From positions 144,696 to 208,695 of the forward strand of contig NZ_QKMR01000006.1 in NCBI RefSeq assembly GCF_003208175.1: DNA of 64,000 nt, written 5' to 3'. Each line of letters starts with the position of its first letter. Position 1 is the first letter of the stretch. The position numbers and the translations under genes are program-made. Below are positions 25,915 to 35,702 of the stretch, piece by piece. Origin of the DNA: Ruminiclostridium sufflavum DSM 19573. Lineage in GTDB: Bacteria; Bacillota; Clostridia; Acetivibrionales; DSM-1351. The notes beneath the pieces were generated by a model. That model had not been told where the DNA came from and ran no database searches. It was given only the letters and a program-made list of their open reading frames with translations.

Positions 25915-26802
25915 ATGGCATACAAAACTGGATTTATATCGGTCATAGGCAGGCCAAATGTAGGAAAGTCTACTCTTTTGAATGCCTTGACAGGTGAGAA
26001 AATAGCAATAATGTCAAATAAGCCGCAAACAACAAGGAACACTATAAGAGCTGTAATTACAAATGACGAATGCCAGCTTGTTCTTATTGACACACCGGGT
26101 ATTCACAGGCCAAAAACTAAATTAGGCGAATTCATGGTAAATGCGGCAGCTTCAACAATGAAAGAGGTAGACCTGATTTTTTTTCTGGCTGATGCCTCAG
26201 CACGGCTTGAAAGTATTGATATCAGTATTGCTGAACAGCTAAAGCAGACAAAAACCCCTGTGTTTCTGATTTTGAACAAGGTAGATATAGTTGACAAGGA
26301 AAAGCTGCTTTCTATAATAGCGGGATACAGTGAATTGATGGATTTCAAGGCTGTCATTCCTGTTTCGGCACTGAAAAAGGACGGATTGGATATTATTTTC
26401 AAGGAGGCGCTGAAGTATATCCCTGAAGGGGAAAAGCTTTTCCCGGAGGACACCTTGACTGACCAGCCTGAAAAGGTAATTGCTGCCGAGATGATAAGAG
26501 AGAAGCTGCTGCTGAATCTTGATGACGAAGTTCCTCACGGAGTAGGTGTTGAAATTATGTCCTTCAAAGAAAGAAAAGACGGCCTGATTAGCATACAAGC
26601 CACTATTTTCTGTGAAAAAAATTCTCACAAGGGAATAATTATTGGAAAGCAGGGAGCCATGCTCAAGAAGATAGGAAGCGCGGCAAGGTTTGAAATAGAA
26701 AGGCTGTTGGATACAAAGGTATTTCTGGAGCTTTGGGTAAAAATAAAGCCTGACTGGAGAAACAATGACAGTATGCTGAAAAGCCTGGGATATAAAAACT
26801 AA
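25915..26802 (+). CDS. era: GTPase Era
   Basis: 295 residues: G1 GRPNVGKST, PQTTRNTIRAV switch region, G3 DTPGIHRP, G4 NKVDIVDK, G5 SALKKDGL, then a C-terminal KH domain with the RNA-binding loop IIGKQGAMLKKIGSAARFEIE. Era binds 16S rRNA near its 3' end and assists 30S assembly, in line with the nearby ybeY. GGAGG lies upstream. Confidence 0.94.
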   Translation: MAYKTGFISVIGRPNVGKSTLLNALTGEKIAIMSNKPQTTRNTIRAVITNDECQLVLIDTPGIHRPKTKLGEFMVNAAASTMKEVDLIFFLADASARLESIDISIAEQLKQTKTPVFLILNKVDIVDKEKLLSIIAGYSELMDFKAVIPVSALKKDGLDIIFKEALKYIPEGEKLFPEDTLTDQPEKVIAAEMIREKLLLNLDDEVPHGVGVEIMSFKERKDGLISIQATIFCEKNSHKGIIIGKQGAMLKKIGSAARFEIERLLDTKVFLELWVKIKPDWRNNDSMLKSLGYKN

Positions 26803-26877
26803 ATTATGCTTGTATATCTTTAGCTATTTGAGGAAAAATAAATTTAAGTAAATTTAAATTAGAGGGAGCTGACATTT

Positions 26878-27012
26878 ATGCTGGTGGATTTTATCTGGAA
26901 TGTTTTCAAATCAACTGGTAGTGTTGATTCTTATGTACTAATGAAGGAAATTGAGGAAAAGTACAAAACGGAAAAAGCAGAGGATGTCGTTTCGGAAGAG
27001 GTAAAAATTTAG
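26878..27012 (+). CDS. yqzL: YqzL family small protein
   Basis: 44 residues: MLVDFIWNVFKSTGSVDSYVLMKEIEEK, matching the short YqzL proteins (FxxTGxIDxYLLxKE) found between era and recO in Firmicutes. AGAGGGAG lies 7 nt upstream of the ATG. Function unknown. A terminator hairpin follows, so it ends the long cluster transcript. Confidence 0.8.
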   Translation: MLVDFIWNVFKSTGSVDSYVLMKEIEEKYKTEKAEDVVSEEVKI

Positions 27013-27023
27013 TTGAATTGTGT

Positions 27024-27073
27024 AACTTGGCTTTTGCTTTGCTCAGCTGGCGCAAGCCAAGTTTTCTTATTTT
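27024..27073 (+). terminator. Terminator after yqzL
   Basis: AACTTGGCTT (27024-27033) and AAGCCAAGTT (27054-27063) arms with a 20-nt loop containing GCTCAGCTGGC, then a T-rich tail. Confidence 0.65.
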
Positions 27074-27116
27074 GTGCAATGAGCATGTGTTTTTACATAT
27101 TTGAATGGTGGTCAGG

Positions 27117-27866
27117 ATGGCATATTTGAATTATAGGGGAATAGTTTTAAAGGAAGTAAATACCGGTGAGGCAGACAAGATAATAACTGTTCTGACCGCA
27201 GAGGAGGGTAAGATATCCATAGCGGCTAAGAATGCCAGACGAGCGAAGAATTCCTTGAGCTCGGGGACTCAGCTGCTCTGTTACAGCAGTTATATGCTTT
27301 TTAAGGGCAAGGAGCTGTATAACATGTCGAGCTGTGAGGTTATCGAGCCTAATTATGAAATCAGGAATGATATTGTAAAGCTGACATATTGTTCCCATAT
27401 TCTTGAGCTTGCGGCGGATAATGTACAGGAAGGGGAGCCTTCAGAAGAAATTCTTCAGCTTCTGTTGAATACGCTGTACGTTATAGCAAAGACAAGCCGT
27501 TCGCTGGATCTTATAACCAGGGTTTTCGAGCTTCGCCTTATGGCCTTGCTGGGATATGAGCCTCATGTTATCAGCTGTGTCAGCTGTAATAAGACTGAAG
27601 ATAAAAAAATGTTTTTTGATTTGGACAGCTCGGGGCTGGTCTGTTCCGAATGTGTTAATAAGAACGGAAGGGTTGTCTCACTGCTGCCCGGAACCGTAAA
27701 GGCTTTAAAATACATAATGTGTATAAATCCTCAAAAGCTGTATAGCTTTTCACTTTCAGAGGAGTCAATAAAAGAGCTGTATATAATTTCTAAAAGCTAT
27801 ATAAAGGAGCATTTAGGCAAGGAGTATAATAAGCTGGATTATTTGAAATACTTAAACTTAAAGTAG
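27117..27866 (+). CDS. recO: DNA repair protein RecO
   Basis: 249 residues from the ATG at 27117 (preceded by GGTGG; an ATG four codons earlier is possible). N-terminal OB fold (NYRGIVLKEVNTGEADKIITVLTAEEGKISIAAKNAR), a helical middle part, and a zinc finger CVSCNK...LVCSEC. RecO loads RecA with RecR at gaps. Follows era-yqzL, the common order. Confidence 0.92.
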   Translation: MAYLNYRGIVLKEVNTGEADKIITVLTAEEGKISIAAKNARRAKNSLSSGTQLLCYSSYMLFKGKELYNMSSCEVIEPNYEIRNDIVKLTYCSHILELAADNVQEGEPSEEILQLLLNTLYVIAKTSRSLDLITRVFELRLMALLGYEPHVISCVSCNKTEDKKMFFDLDSSGLVCSECVNKNGRVVSLLPGTVKALKYIMCINPQKLYSFSLSEESIKELYIISKSYIKEHLGKEYNKLDYLKYLNLK

Positions 27867-27892
27867 AGCTTTCAGCTTAATAAAGGATGCGC

Positions 27893-29341
27893 ATGTACAC
27901 CGTTATTTCAATATTAATAATAATTATAAATATTATATTCATAATTGCTGCTGTTTTCTTTGAAAGGAAAAAACCTGTACATGCCTTGAGCTGGGTTCTT
28001 ACTCTGTCTCTTTTGCCTGTGGCAGGCTTTGTACTGTATTTAATATTCGGAAGGGCATATCATATCAAAAAGAAAAAATTTCTTATAAATTGCGACAAAA
28101 GCAGAAAGTATTGCCGGGAATTGCATAAAACTCTGGATTTTGCCATTTATGACGAAAGTAAGTTCGACGAAAAATTTGACTTGGAAACAAAGCAAATAAT
28201 AAAATTGAATGTCAATTCTTCTCAAAGCACTTATACGAATGATAACAAGGTTACTGTTTTTACAAGTGCGGAAGAAAAATACCGGCAGCTTCTGGAAGAT
28301 ATATATTCTGCAAGGTCCTCCATTCATATATTGTATTTTATAATTCAAAATGATAACATAGGGAAAAAAATAATAGGCGCGCTAGCTCAAAAAGCAAAGG
28401 AAGGGCTGGAAATAAGAGTCTTGTTTGATCACGGGTCAAAGCTGCTTGCTCCCTTGAAGATATATAAGCCTATTATAGACAACGGAGGAGAAGTACTTTG
28501 TTTCCTGTCTAATACAATAAGCAATTATTTAAGGGCTAACTTCAGAAATCATCGCAAGGTTGCGGTTATAGACGGGAAAATAGGATATATCGGAGGAATT
28601 AATATAGGGGACGAATATTTGGGACTGAATAAAAAAATATCACCTTGGAGAGACACTCACCTGAAAATTACAGGCAGCAGTGTTCACAGCTTACAGCTGA
28701 AATTTTTTGAAGACTGGCTATATGCCTCAAAGAAGGATATTTATTTTGAGGATACCGAGAAATATTTTATGCCCGTTAACCAGCTGGACAAGGGCGGCAT
28801 TGGGATTCAGATAGTCTCGAGCGGCCCTGACACAAGGAATGAAGAAATTAAGCGTTGTATGCTCAAGCTGGTTAATTCTGCAAAGAAAAAAATATTTATA
28901 CAAACGCCTTACTTTGTACCCGACAGCTCTTTTTTAGAAAGCATTCAAAATGCTGCCTTATCAGGTGTGGAAGTGATAATACAGATACCTGCCGTTCCTG
29001 ACAAGCCTTATGTCTACAAGGCAACAATGTCTTTTGTGGCAGATGTGATTGATTATGGCATAAAGGTATATTTGTATCAGGGATTTTTACATTCTAAAAT
29101 GCTGGTGATTGATGATTCCTGCTGTTCTATTGGTACGGCAAATATTGATATAAGAAGCTTTTCCTTGAATTTTGAGATTAATGCTTTTATGTATGGAAAA
29201 GAAATATCACAAAGATGTGCGGAAATTTTTAAAGAAGATCTGAATAGCTGTACATTATTGACAAGGGAAAAATACCAAAGCAGAAGCATTTTTCAAAAAA
29301 TACAGGAAAGTATTTTCAGACTCCTGTCTCCTATTTTGTAA
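27893..29341 (+). CDS. cls: Cardiolipin synthase, phospholipase D type
   Basis: About 482 residues. Two N-terminal membrane helices, then two PLD domains with HKD motifs HRKVAVIDGKIGYIGGINIGDEY (about residue 222) and HSKMLVIDDSCCSIGTANIDIRSF (about residue 400). It condenses two phosphatidylglycerols to cardiolipin in the membrane. Start at 27893 after AAAGGA; an ATG two codons earlier is inside that site. Confidence 0.92.
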   Translation: MYTVISILIIIINIIFIIAAVFFERKKPVHALSWVLTLSLLPVAGFVLYLIFGRAYHIKKKKFLINCDKSRKYCRELHKTLDFAIYDESKFDEKFDLETKQIIKLNVNSSQSTYTNDNKVTVFTSAEEKYRQLLEDIYSARSSIHILYFIIQNDNIGKKIIGALAQKAKEGLEIRVLFDHGSKLLAPLKIYKPIIDNGGEVLCFLSNTISNYLRANFRNHRKVAVIDGKIGYIGGINIGDEYLGLNKKISPWRDTHLKITGSSVHSLQLKFFEDWLYASKKDIYFEDTEKYFMPVNQLDKGGIGIQIVSSGPDTRNEEIKRCMLKLVNSAKKKIFIQTPYFVPDSSFLESIQNAALSGVEVIIQIPAVPDKPYVYKATMSFVADVIDYGIKVYLYQGFLHSKMLVIDDSCCSIGTANIDIRSFSLNFEINAFMYGKEISQRCAEIFKEDLNSCTLLTREKYQSRSIFQKIQESIFRLLSPIL

Positions 29342-29442
29342 AAGACAATTAGTTTTATTAAAACATATCACATTACATGTTTTTTTTGCTATACTATTCT
29401 ATGGCATAATAGTGAAGAATGAAAATTAGGAGGTTTTTGTAT

Positions 29443-31185
29443 TTGTTCAAGCTGGTAAAATATTTGAAGCCATATTTGAAGCAAGTCACTCTGGGACCTG
29501 CTTTCAAGCTGTTTGAAGCAATATTGGAAGTACTGATACCCTTAATGATGGCTAAATTGATTGATAATGGGGTAAGAGCAAATAATCCGTCTTATATTTA
29601 TATGATGGGCGGAGTAATGGTGGCAACGGCTGTAACAGGCGCATGCTCGGCCTTTGTTTGCCAGTATTATGCAGCCATAGCATCCCAAGGTTTTGGAACC
29701 ACAATGAGAAACCTGCTTTTTAAAAAGGTTCAAAGCTTTTCATTAAATGAGATAGATAAGATAGGTACGCCTTCCTTGATAAATAGAATAACAAGTGACG
29801 TAAATCAGCTGCAGTTTGCGGTTGCAATGCTTATAAGGCTTGTTGTAAGAGTTCCGTTTCTTTGCATCGGCGGTTTAATAATGGCCATGATTATAAATCC
29901 GAGGCTTTCCTTAATATTGCTGGTGATAATGCCTGTATTTGTTTTGTTTATTTATTTTATAATGTCAAGAACGGTTCCGCTTTATAAAGATGTACAAAAA
30001 AAGCTGGATATCCTTACTGTTATTATCAGAGAGAACTTATCAGGAGTCAGGGTTATACGTGCCTTTGCCAGACTTGACAGGGAAAAGGCACGTTTTGTCA
30101 GGAGGAACAAGGAGTATGCTGAGGCTTCAATAAGTGTGGGACGTGTATCCGCATTATTAAATCCTGCCACATCGGTAATTATAAATATGGGAATTGCTGC
30201 AATACTTTGGTTCGGAGGAATACAGGTATACGAGGGAAGCATGACGCAGGGAGAGGTCATAGCATATATCAATTATGTAAATATGATATTGTCCGCTCTT
30301 ATTGTTTTTGCAAATCTGGTTGTAACCTTTACAAAGGCGGCTGCTTCGGCCAACAGGGTAAATGAAATACTTGAGCTGGAAGCATCAGTTACAGACAATC
30401 CGGATATTACGGAGGGCAGTCATTCCTTAAAGGAGTCTGCACCGGTAATAGAATTCAGAAATGTAAATTTCTCATATGATGAATCCTCGGAATATGCTCT
30501 GAAAAATATCTCCTTGGAGATAAAACGGGGCCAAATGGTTGGGATCATAGGCTCAACAGGCTCAGGCAAATCAACGCTGATAAATCTGATAGCTCGCTTT
30601 TATGATACGACGGAAGGCTCTGTATATGTAGGCGGAAAGAATGTAAAGGCATATAAACAGACGGAATTACGAAATAAGGTAGGCTTGGTACCTCAAAAAT
30701 CCGTATTGTTTTCAGGAACGATTGAGGAAAATTTAAGATGGGGAAATGAGAATGCAGCTCAGGAAGAAATTGAAACCGCAGCAAGGATTGCCCAAGCTTA
30801 TGAGTTTATAGTTAAAAAAGAGGAAGGCTTTAAATCGATTTTGTCACAAGGCGGAGGAAATCTTTCGGGAGGACAGAAGCAAAGGCTGTCAATCGCCCGC
30901 GCTATTGCTAAGAATTCTGAGATATTGATTCTAGATGACAGTACAAGTGCATTGGACTATGCTACCGATGCGGCACTGCGAAAAATGCTTTCTGAAAGCT
31001 TAAGGGGAAAAACCGTAATTATGGTTACACAGAGAGTTGCCACTATCAAAAATGCTGATTTGATAATAGTTCTTGATGATGGTGAAATAGTGGGTAAGGG
31101 TAAAAATGATTATCTGCTTGAAAGCTGCCCTGTATATCAGGAAATATATAATTCACAGGATGAAGCAAAGGAGGAGCGAAAATGA
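29443..31185 (+). CDS. ABC exporter half-transporter with degenerate catalytic site
   Basis: 580 residues from the TTG at 29443, 8 nt after AGGAGG; an upstream ATG (29419) would overlap that site. Six membrane helices (about 1-310), then a nucleotide-binding domain: Walker A GSTGSGKST, LSGGQKQR, Walker B ILILDDSTSALD. The residue after the Walker B Asp is Asp where active exporters have Glu, a hallmark of the degenerate half of heterodimeric exporters (BmrC/TM287-like). Partner is the next gene, joined by ATGA. Confidence 0.87.
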   Translation: MFKLVKYLKPYLKQVTLGPAFKLFEAILEVLIPLMMAKLIDNGVRANNPSYIYMMGGVMVATAVTGACSAFVCQYYAAIASQGFGTTMRNLLFKKVQSFSLNEIDKIGTPSLINRITSDVNQLQFAVAMLIRLVVRVPFLCIGGLIMAMIINPRLSLILLVIMPVFVLFIYFIMSRTVPLYKDVQKKLDILTVIIRENLSGVRVIRAFARLDREKARFVRRNKEYAEASISVGRVSALLNPATSVIINMGIAAILWFGGIQVYEGSMTQGEVIAYINYVNMILSALIVFANLVVTFTKAAASANRVNEILELEASVTDNPDITEGSHSLKESAPVIEFRNVNFSYDESSEYALKNISLEIKRGQMVGIIGSTGSGKSTLINLIARFYDTTEGSVYVGGKNVKAYKQTELRNKVGLVPQKSVLFSGTIEENLRWGNENAAQEEIETAARIAQAYEFIVKKEEGFKSILSQGGGNLSGGQKQRLSIARAIAKNSEILILDDSTSALDYATDAALRKMLSESLRGKTVIMVTQRVATIKNADLIIVLDDGEIVGKGKNDYLLESCPVYQEIYNSQDEAKEERK

Positions 31186-32903
31186 AAAACAAAAATATAA
31201 AACGCCTCCTGAAATATATAATGAGGAATAGGCTGTATGTTTTGGGTGCATTGATATGCGCTGCTTTCAGCAATATCCTTATGGTTGTCGGGCCCTTTAT
31301 AATAGGAAGGGGCGTGGACAATATAGCAGACAAGGGGAAGGTGGATTTTGAACGGGTAAGGTATTACGTTTTCATTATTATGGCACTTTATCTGATTAGT
31401 GCAATTTTTCAATGGAGCTTGCAGGTTTTTACAAGCAAACTGTCGAATAAAACTGTAGAGGAGCTTCGAAAAGATGCCTTTGAGCATGTTACAAAAATGC
31501 CGTTAAAATTCTTCGATACAAATTCTCACGGAGATATAATGGCCAGACTGACTGCTGATATAGAAAATATATCAGAAGGCATTTTTCAATCTGTTACACA
31601 ATTTGTAACAGGCATTATTTCAATAGCCGGTTCACTGGTCTTTATGTTTATTTTAAATCCTGCAATAACGCTCATTGTAATTGTTATGACACCTGTGACA
31701 TTTATAATAGCTTCGTTTATAACAGGAAAATCGTCAAAAATGTTTAAAGAACAATCTAATCTCAATGGTGAATTAAACGGGTTTATAGAAGAAATTATAG
31801 GAAACCAGAATGTGGTAAAAGCCTTTAACCATGAGGAGCAATCCCGGAAAAAGTTTGAAGAAATAAATAATCGTTTGTACAGAAGCGGCAGATGGGCACA
31901 GTTTTATTCGTCACTTGTAAATCCTTCTACGAGGCTGGTTAATAACATTACGTATGTTCTTCTTGGAATGACGGGCGGAATTGCTTCATTGGCAGGTCAT
32001 TTAAGCATTGGGTATATTTCAAGCTTTTTGACCTATTCCGCATATTTTTCTCAGCCGATAAATAATATTACGAGTGTCACAACTCAGCTTCAAGCGGCGA
32101 TAGCTTCAGCACAAAGAGTTTTTTCCATAATGGACGGCAATACAGAAGAGGATAAGAGTGCAAATGACATTGAGCTCAAGAATACAGAGGGAAATGTTTG
32201 CTTTAATGATATTTCATTTTCATATGTTCCTGAAATACCATTAATAAAGAATTTCAGTCTCAAGGTAAATAAAGGCTCGAGAATTGCTGTTGTGGGACCG
32301 ACCGGTGCAGGCAAGACAACCCTTGTCAATCTTCTTATGCGTTTCTATGATGTAAATAGCGGGAATATATATATTGACGGCATAGATGTTAATAAGCTGT
32401 CAAAGGACAGCCTAAGAAAATCTTTTGGTATGGTATTGCAGGATACATGGCTGTTTAAGGGTACTATCAAAGAGAATATAGCTTACGGCAAACCGGAGGC
32501 ATTGCCTGAAGAAATTATTCAGGCCTCAAAGGATGCAAATGCACATAATTTTATAAAAAGGCTTCCTAGGGGCTATGATACTGAGCTTACCGAAGGCGGA
32601 GGAAATCTGTCGCAGGGACAGAGACAGCTGATTACTATTGCAAGAGTCATGCTGGTAATACCGTCTATGCTTATACTTGACGAAGCGACCAGCAGTGTGG
32701 ATACGAGAACGGAGCTTAATATTCAGAAGGCCTTTCTCAGAATGATGGAAGGGAGAACAAGCTTTATCATCGCACATAGACTTTCTACTATCAGGGAGGC
32801 TGATTTGATACTGGTACTTAATAACGGGCAGATTGTGGAGCAGGGAAATCATGAAGAGCTTATGGCAAAAGGCGGTTTTTATTCAAAGCTTTATACAAGT
32901 TAA
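31182..32903 (+). CDS. ABC exporter half-transporter, catalytically complete partner
   Basis: 573 residues. Six membrane helices, then Walker A GPTGAGKTT, signature NLSQGQRQL, Walker B LILDEATSSVD with the catalytic Glu, and IAHRLSTI H-loop. With the preceding gene it should form a heterodimeric multidrug- or lipid-type exporter, one consensus and one degenerate ATP site. Substrate not readable from sequence. The start overlaps the partner's stop by 4 bp. Confidence 0.9.
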   Translation: MKNKNIKRLLKYIMRNRLYVLGALICAAFSNILMVVGPFIIGRGVDNIADKGKVDFERVRYYVFIIMALYLISAIFQWSLQVFTSKLSNKTVEELRKDAFEHVTKMPLKFFDTNSHGDIMARLTADIENISEGIFQSVTQFVTGIISIAGSLVFMFILNPAITLIVIVMTPVTFIIASFITGKSSKMFKEQSNLNGELNGFIEEIIGNQNVVKAFNHEEQSRKKFEEINNRLYRSGRWAQFYSSLVNPSTRLVNNITYVLLGMTGGIASLAGHLSIGYISSFLTYSAYFSQPINNITSVTTQLQAAIASAQRVFSIMDGNTEEDKSANDIELKNTEGNVCFNDISFSYVPEIPLIKNFSLKVNKGSRIAVVGPTGAGKTTLVNLLMRFYDVNSGNIYIDGIDVNKLSKDSLRKSFGMVLQDTWLFKGTIKENIAYGKPEALPEEIIQASKDANAHNFIKRLPRGYDTELTEGGGNLSQGQRQLITIARVMLVIPSMLILDEATSSVDTRTELNIQKAFLRMMEGRTSFIIAHRLSTIREADLILVLNNGQIVEQGNHEELMAKGGFYSKLYTS

Positions 32904-32923
32904 TACGGTTCAAGCCTTCTAGC
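32901..32923. repeat. Dispersed repeat fragment
   Basis: TACGGTTCAAGCCTTCTAGCC is the inner left block of the repeat family, overlapping the stop codon region of the ABC gene. No intact ends are present. Confidence 0.45.
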
Positions 32924-32973
32924 CAGTATGAGAAGCTGCGGTAAAAAATTCTAAAAATTTAGGCGGTGATTTT

Positions 32974-33771
32974 ATGGATAGACTTATTGAAGAATATAAA
33001 AATCAGAAAAGGTTACTTGCAGAAGCATTGGTTGAAATTGAGCATATGAAAACATATAAGTCCTATTTGCTGAAAAATGAATTTGTACTGAAGCTGGGAG
33101 AGCCAAGATACGAGCTGCACAAGCTGGAGCTGACCATTGCGAGGGCAAAGCTTAAGCTGGATATGATGCAGACCTGTATTAAATTCAAAATGCCTATTGA
33201 TACTGAGCAAATAGACAGGCAGCTGGAAAAGGAATTTGAAAAGCATTTAAGCGTACTTAGAAATATGAAAAAGGAGATAGAAAGTGTGCACAGTCTAAGT
33301 GATGAAGAGGACATAAAGACATATAACATGCAGGAATTGAAGGAGCTGTACTTTTCTATTGCAAGCTGTATCCACCCGGAGCTGATTAATATTAGGGATA
33401 AAAATATAAAAAGAATATGGAATGCTGCCAAAAAGGCTTATGAAAACGGTGATACAGCAAAGCTCAAGAGGCTGCAAAAAAAAGTATATCTGGAATACAG
33501 GAATATCGGGCTTAATGAAGAACTACCGGAAACAGATCTGGAGAATACGGTTCTTTCTATTAAATCAAAGAGAGAATCTGTTGTTTCGGAGATAGAAAGT
33601 CTGAAAAAGCAGTTTCCTTTTTCAGAAGCAAAGATGCTGGAGGATGATGATGCCGTAAAGAAATTTAAAAAAGATATAGATGTTGATATAAAGATAGCAA
33701 ATGAGGTGCTTGACAATCTGGAAAAGCAAATATTGGAGAAGCTGCCGGCACCCGGTAAATATTTGAATTAA
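32974..33771 (+). CDS. Coiled-coil protein with degenerate J-domain-like segment
   Basis: 265 residues, no membrane segment or signal. Mostly charged helices; coiled coils about 1-110 and 190-260. The middle (about 118-165) reads ELKELYFSIASCIHPELINIRDKNIKRIWNAAKKAYENGD, which has the look of a J-domain-derived module (helix II, then HPE in place of HPD, then the AYENGD turn) seen in J-like proteins of clostridia. Lacking HPD, it should not stimulate DnaK. Function unknown. Confidence 0.55.
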   Translation: MDRLIEEYKNQKRLLAEALVEIEHMKTYKSYLLKNEFVLKLGEPRYELHKLELTIARAKLKLDMMQTCIKFKMPIDTEQIDRQLEKEFEKHLSVLRNMKKEIESVHSLSDEEDIKTYNMQELKELYFSIASCIHPELINIRDKNIKRIWNAAKKAYENGDTAKLKRLQKKVYLEYRNIGLNEELPETDLENTVLSIKSKRESVVSEIESLKKQFPFSEAKMLEDDDAVKKFKKDIDVDIKIANEVLDNLEKQILEKLPAPGKYLN

Positions 33772-33798
33772 TGCCTGCAATTCAGTAAAAAGCTTAAT

Positions 33799-33834
33799 TC
33801 TGATCAGGGCTTGCAGAGTCAAGCCCTGATCAGA
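33799..33834. terminator. Hairpin between convergent genes
   Basis: Perfect 15-bp stem TCTGATCAGGGCTTG / CAAGCCCTGATCAGA with a 6-nt loop. The minus-strand side is followed by an AT-rich stretch with a short T-run; likely a shared terminator. Confidence 0.6.
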
Positions 33835-33864
33835 AGCATTAACAAAGTCAATATCCTCGAATTT

Positions 33865-35034
33865 CTATACCACCTGTAAAATGGCACATTTCAAGTATTC
33901 GGTTTCCGGTGCTGCAAGTAATACGGGGTGATCCTTGGCTTGGGACCTGTACTCAACCACACGTACCTTTTTTCTGGCATCAGCAGCAGCATCATATAGA
34001 ATATCCATAAATAAGCTTGAGTCAACGTGCTGTGAACAGGAACAGGTTATAAGATAGCCGCTGCTTTTAAGAATCTTCATTGCCCGCAGGTTTATTTCCT
34101 TGTAGCCCCTTATGGCACCCTGTACGGTGTTCCTTGTCTTGGTAAATGCAGGAGGATCCAGTATTATTGTATCAAAGGTTTCATTTTTATCATAGTATTC
34201 ACGCAGGATATCAAAGGTATTTGCGGCCTGAAAGCTGACTATGGAAGCCAAGCCGTTTATTTCTGCATTTTTTGCTGCGCATTTAACCGCGTGCTCTGAG
34301 ATATCTATTCCAAGTACGCTCTTTGCTCCATAAAGCCCCGCATGAAGGGCAAATGAGCCTGTATGGGTAAAACAGTCAAGAACCTTTACACCCTTAACGA
34401 AAGGAGCTATAGCAGCTCTGTTTTCCTTTTGATCCAAAAAGAAGCCTGTCTTTTGCCCGCTTTCCACATCCACCAGAAATTTTACTCCGTTTTCAGTCAT
34501 CTCGACCAGAGTATCAAAAGAACCCTTCAAGAAGCCCTTTTGAAGCTCTAAGCCTTCAAGCTGCCTGACCGGGACATCATTTCTTTCATATATGCCTCTG
34601 GGCTGAATAATTTCATCAAGAATACTTACTATATCATTTTTAAATTTATCTATTCCAAGTGCGAGAGTCTGAATAACCAAGATATCTGAAAACTTATCTA
34701 CAACCAGAGCCGGCAGAAAATCAGATTCCGCAAAGACCACACGGCAGCTGTTAATATCTGCGACCTGCTTTCTGTAATTCCATGCATCGCTTATTCTCCT
34801 GTACAGAAAATCAAGGTTTATATCTTCATGCTCATAAGTCAGCATCCTTATTGTTATCTGAGATTTTGGATTATAGAAGCCTCTTCCGAGAAATTTGTTC
34901 CTGCTGCTGTATACATCCACTATGTCACCGGGAGTGATATCTCCCTCCGTATGAGAAATATCACTCTTGAAAATCCAAGGATGTCCGTATTCTGTTCTGT
35001 TTTCTTTTCCTTTCGCAATAAAGGCCTTAGGCAT
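33865..35034 (-). CDS. Class I SAM-dependent rRNA methyltransferase, RlmI-like
   Basis: 389 residues: N-terminal PUA domain (KGKENRTEYGHPWIFKSDIS, about 7-75), then a Rossmann methyltransferase with VLDCFTHTGSFALHAGLYGAKSVLGIDIS (SAM site, about 220-250) and the catalytic region TIILDPPAFTKTR. The last part has CSCSQHVDSSLF. This is the RlmI/RlmK architecture, m5C methylation of 23S rRNA. Its start lies about 2 bp after the DUF896 stop on the same strand. Confidence 0.87.
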   Translation of the reverse strand: MPKAFIAKGKENRTEYGHPWIFKSDISHTEGDITPGDIVDVYSSRNKFLGRGFYNPKSQITIRMLTYEHEDINLDFLYRRISDAWNYRKQVADINSCRVVFAESDFLPALVVDKFSDILVIQTLALGIDKFKNDIVSILDEIIQPRGIYERNDVPVRQLEGLELQKGFLKGSFDTLVEMTENGVKFLVDVESGQKTGFFLDQKENRAAIAPFVKGVKVLDCFTHTGSFALHAGLYGAKSVLGIDISEHAVKCAAKNAEINGLASIVSFQAANTFDILREYYDKNETFDTIILDPPAFTKTRNTVQGAIRGYKEINLRAMKILKSSGYLITCSCSQHVDSSLFMDILYDAAADARKKVRVVEYRSQAKDHPVLLAAPETEYLKCAILQVV

Positions 35035-35035
35035 A

Positions 35036-35239
35036 TCAGTTATCCTTTCTCAAACTTCTTTTGTTACCGTATTGGTCAACTATTACAGTACTATCAAGGG
35101 TTGCCTTCAGATTTGCTCTGAAAGCTGCAATATATTCTTTCCTCAATTCATCTCTTTCAGCCAGCTCCGAGCTTGTAAGCGTACCAGCTTTAAATTTTTT
35201 TGCCAATTCGTTCAGCCTTTCAATTTTGCTTTTTTCCAT
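35036..35239 (-). CDS. DUF896 family small protein (YnzC-like)
   Basis: 67 residues: KIERLNELAKKFKAGTLTSSELAERDELRKEYIAAFRANLKATLDSTVIVDQYGNKR, matching the DUF896/YnzC family of small helical cytosolic proteins. ATG at 35239 with AGGAC upstream; a TTG one codon earlier is possible. It precedes the rRNA methyltransferase in one operon. Confidence 0.85.
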   Translation of the reverse strand: MEKSKIERLNELAKKFKAGTLTSSELAERDELRKEYIAAFRANLKATLDSTVIVDQYGNKRSLRKDN

Positions 35240-35702
35240 CAAAACACGTCCTGTTCTATATAAAGATTTTATATCCGTAAACTTGCATGGCTTCCTGTGC
35301 CGGTATTTTTCCCTGCCGGTTGATTAGTCCTCATGGTTAAAATACAGTGATTTTCTGATAGCTAACAGTACAAGCGTAACCGGCACAACGGGTTAACTTA
35401 TTATATCAGAAATAATCTCCTTTAAAAAGTCGATTTATTATGTTATTATGTATTTAAAAGAATTTAAATAATCAGAAGGTTCAAGCTTAGTATGAGCTTT
35501 GACTAAGGCAATTACGGTTCAAGCCTTCGGGAGGATATTATCTCGTCTTTTCAGGGCGGATTATTGACCGGTAGTAATTGACTTTTTGTACATTTAACCG
35601 AGGGTTTATACCGGAAACGGCGTGAGTTATGCAGGGCTTGATATTAGCAGAGGCGAACACCGGACAGGATTTAAATAAACAATTATTGGAGGGGTTGAAG
35701 AA
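35240..35702. other. Intergenic region between DUF896 and cheW
   Basis: Divergent promoter region. Holds repeat copy 3 (35505-35587) and, after it, a GC-richer stretch up to GGAGGGG (35690-35696), the cheW ribosome site. No further gene is seen. Confidence 0.6.
35505..35587. repeat. Dispersed repeat, copy 3 (short full copy)
   Basis: AAGGCAATTACGGTTCAAGCCTTCGGGAGG, then TATCTCGTCTTTTCAG, then CCGGTAGTAATTGACTTTTT. The inner right block with CCTCAAACCC is missing. Confidence 0.7.

Noticed and set aside
33799..33834. Insertion-sequence inverted ends
   Set aside because: The 15-bp arms are only 6 nt apart and lie between convergent gene ends, which fits a terminator hairpin.
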